A stretch of 15,741 nucleotides of DNA from an uncultured Clostridia bacterium (lineage in GTDB: Bacteria > Bacillota > Clostridia > Oscillospirales > Ruminococcaceae): contig CAMGJS010000007.1 in NCBI GenBank assembly GCA_946056455.1, forward strand, positions 1 to 15,741. Reading direction: 5' to 3'. This document shows, piece by piece, positions 14,471 to 15,741 of the stretch. Within the stretch, counting starts at the first letter, position 1. Each line of letters starts with the position of its first letter. The translations under genes and the position numbers were made by a program. The notes beneath the pieces are model-generated. The model was not told the origin of the DNA. It worked only from the letters and a program-made list of their open reading frames with translations, and did no database searches.

Positions 14471-14479
14471 ATTGTAACA
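14471..14479 (-). promoter_or_regulatory. Probable dus promoter (extended -10)
   Basis: On the minus strand TGTTACAAT gives an extended -10 (TG-n-TACAAT). It lies about 32 bases before the ATG at 14439. I see no good -35 at 16-18 bases, so the call rests on the extended -10 and its place in the 119-base divergent gap with polA. Confidence 0.5.
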
Positions 14480-14517
14480 CAAAATATTAAAAAAGCATAG
14501 CATTTTTTATCAGAATG

Positions 14518-14526
14518 TGGTACAAT
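14518..14526 (+). promoter_or_regulatory. Probable polA promoter (extended -10)
   Basis: TGGTACAAT is an extended -10 about 32 bases before the polA ATG, almost a mirror of the dus promoter. No convincing -35 is seen at the standard distance. A GGGGAGG ribosome binding site (14545-14551) follows with a 7-base spacer to the ATG. Confidence 0.5.
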
Positions 14527-14558
14527 TTAATAATAGCACTTTTCGGGGAGGTATTAAA

Positions 14559-15741
14559 ATGAAACTTCTTGCCATTGACGGAAACAGCATAGCAAACCGT
14601 GCTTTTTACGGAATAAAGGCTCTTGCCAACAAAAAAGGCGAGTTCACCAACGCTGTTTACGGCTTTATGAACATATACCTTAAAACGATAAACGACATTT
14701 CACCCGATAAAACTGTCGTAGCTTTCGACCTTCACGCGCCCACATTCCGACACAAAGCGGTTGCAAGCTACAAGGCGAACAGACACGGTATGCCCGAAGA
14801 GCTTCGCTCCCAGATGCCGAGGATAAAGGAACTTCTTACCGCGATGGGCATTGAGATATTAGAGGCGGAAGGCTTTGAGGCTGACGATATTTTAGGCACT
14901 CTTGCAAAAAAATGCGATGAAAACGGCGATGAGTGCGTTATTCTTACGGGGGACAGGGACAGCTTACAGCTTATCACCGATAATGTCACCGTTTTGCTTG
15001 CAAAGACAAAAGAAACGGTAGTTTTCACTCCGCAGAAGTTTGAAGAGGTGTACGGGCTTAAACCTTTACAGCTTATTGACCTCAAAGCGCTTATGGGGGA
15101 CAGCTCCGACAACATAGCGGGAGTAAAGGGAATAGGCGAAAAGACCGCTCTTGAACTGATAAAGAAATACGGCAGTATAGAAAAGCTCTATGACACGATT
15201 GACACGGCGGAGCTTAAACCTGCCGCAAGACAAAAGCTCACGGACGGCAAAGAGAGCGCCTTTGAGAGCAAGTGGCTTGCAACTATTGTGGACAACGCTC
15301 CGATACCCGATATAAACAGTATGGGCAAAGAGCCCGACAATGCAAAGGTCCGTGAAATTCTTGCCGACCTTGAAATGTTCTCGCTCTCCGATAAGCTCAC
15401 TTCATCAGAGGGAGCAAAAAGCGAAACCGAAAGAAAAATTGATACACCCGAATTCAAAAAGGTTCCCTTTGAAACGATAGATTTTACAAATAGTATAGAA
15501 TATAGCTTTATTTACAAAGAGGATATAAAGGTGCGTTTTGGCGACACCATCTCCGAAACCTCATCGGAAGATGAAATTCTTAGATTTTTGACAAGTGATA
15601 CAAAGAAAATCACCTGCTCGGCAAAGTCGGCATACAGATTTTGTCTTGCTCACGGAAAAAGGTGTAAAGGCATTGACTTTGACACCGAAATTGCCGCGTA
15701 TCTTTTAAGTTCTGCACCCACAGAGGCTTCGGTCAAGCGTT
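14559..15741 (+). CDS. polA: DNA polymerase I, N-terminal part (cut by window edge)
   Basis: The frame is open from the ATG at 14559 to the right edge (394 codons), so the polymerase domain lies outside. The 5'-3' flap exonuclease domain is complete: LAIDGNSIANRAFYG with metal-binding D7, the VVAFDLHAPTFRHKAVASYK block (AFDLHAPTFRH), EGFEADDILGTLA, ILTGDRDSLQL, and the helix-hairpin-helix GDSSDNIAGVKGIGEKTA (180-197). After residue 310 comes the vestigial 3'-5' exonuclease-like region. The DxE metal motif that starts an active proofreading domain (as FDTET in E. coli) is not visible in it, though the later FDTEIAAYLLSS strand is present. Loss of proofreading is common in Firmicute PolA. A GGGGAGG ribosome binding site 7 bases upstream fixes the start. 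Confidence 0.95.
   Translation, partial: MKLLAIDGNSIANRAFYGIKALANKKGEFTNAVYGFMNIYLKTINDISPDKTVVAFDLHAPTFRHKAVASYKANRHGMPEELRSQMPRIKELLTAMGIEILEAEGFEADDILGTLAKKCDENGDECVILTGDRDSLQLITDNVTVLLAKTKETVVFTPQKFEEVYGLKPLQLIDLKALMGDSSDNIAGVKGIGEKTALELIKKYGSIEKLYDTIDTAELKPAARQKLTDGKESAFESKWLATIVDNAPIPDINSMGKEPDNAKVREILADLEMFSLSDKLTSSEGAKSETERKIDTPEFKKVPFETIDFTNSIEYSFIYKEDIKVRFGDTISETSSEDEILRFLTSDTKKITCSAKSAYRFCLAHGKRCKGIDFDTEIAAYLLSSAPTEASVKR

Noticed and set aside
1..15741. Mobile elements, CRISPR arrays, tRNA or rRNA genes
   Set aside because: No transposase or integrase motifs, no regularly spaced repeats and no cloverleaf-like sequence were seen in the gaps. Nearly all space is taken up by recognised housekeeping or signalling genes.

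Overview
The window looks like the chromosome of a low-to-moderate GC anaerobic Firmicute, most likely a gut clostridium of the Ruminococcaceae/Oscillospiraceae type. This is an inference from gene content (an arginine decarboxylase-carboxyspermidine polyamine operon, DUF554, DegV, receiver-GGDEF proteins), strong AGGAGG-type ribosome binding sites, consensus sigma-A promoters and TTG starts. I see no insertion sequence, phage gene, CRISPR array, tRNA or rRNA. All recognised genes are intact except the two cut by the window edges.

Region 1 (1-7053, minus strand) is a compact six-gene polyamine operon. In transcription order it reads speA (arginine decarboxylase), speE-like aminopropyltransferase, carboxy(nor)spermidine dehydrogenase, nspC (carboxy(nor)spermidine decarboxylase), aguA (agmatine deiminase) and aguB (N-carbamoylputrescine amidase, 3' end cut off by the left edge). 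Together they take arginine to agmatine, N-carbamoylputrescine, putrescine and then spermidine through the aspartate-semialdehyde (carboxyspermidine) route. A SpeE-type enzyme is also present, but no speD is seen. The genes abut or overlap, and two use TTG starts. A consensus promoter (TTGACA, 17 bp, TAATAT) drives the operon. It is followed by a structured leader of about 300 nt that ends in a strong intrinsic terminator just before the speA ribosome binding site. This is the layout of a riboswitch or attenuator, and I cannot assign it to a known class. It is the best candidate here for something undescribed.

Region 2 (7096-8338, plus strand) holds a DUF554 membrane protein on a promoter divergent from the polyamine promoter. 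It is followed by a MIF/tautomerase-family protein with its own promoter and a strong terminator.

Region 3 (8371-13470, plus strand) is a signalling operon: a six-TM hybrid histidine kinase with pseudo-receiver, receiver and HPt domains; a DegV-family lipid-binding protein; and a receiver-GGDEF protein with a degenerate second GGDEF-like domain. The domain set is that of a complete phosphorelay ending in c-di-GMP synthesis.

Region 4 (13449-15741) has a tRNA-dihydrouridine synthase (minus strand) converging on the GGDEF gene with directly abutting stop codons. The dus terminator hairpin spans both gene ends, so both proteins end in Ala-Leu-Ala-Glu. Divergent from dus is polA (DNA polymerase I), which runs off the right edge.
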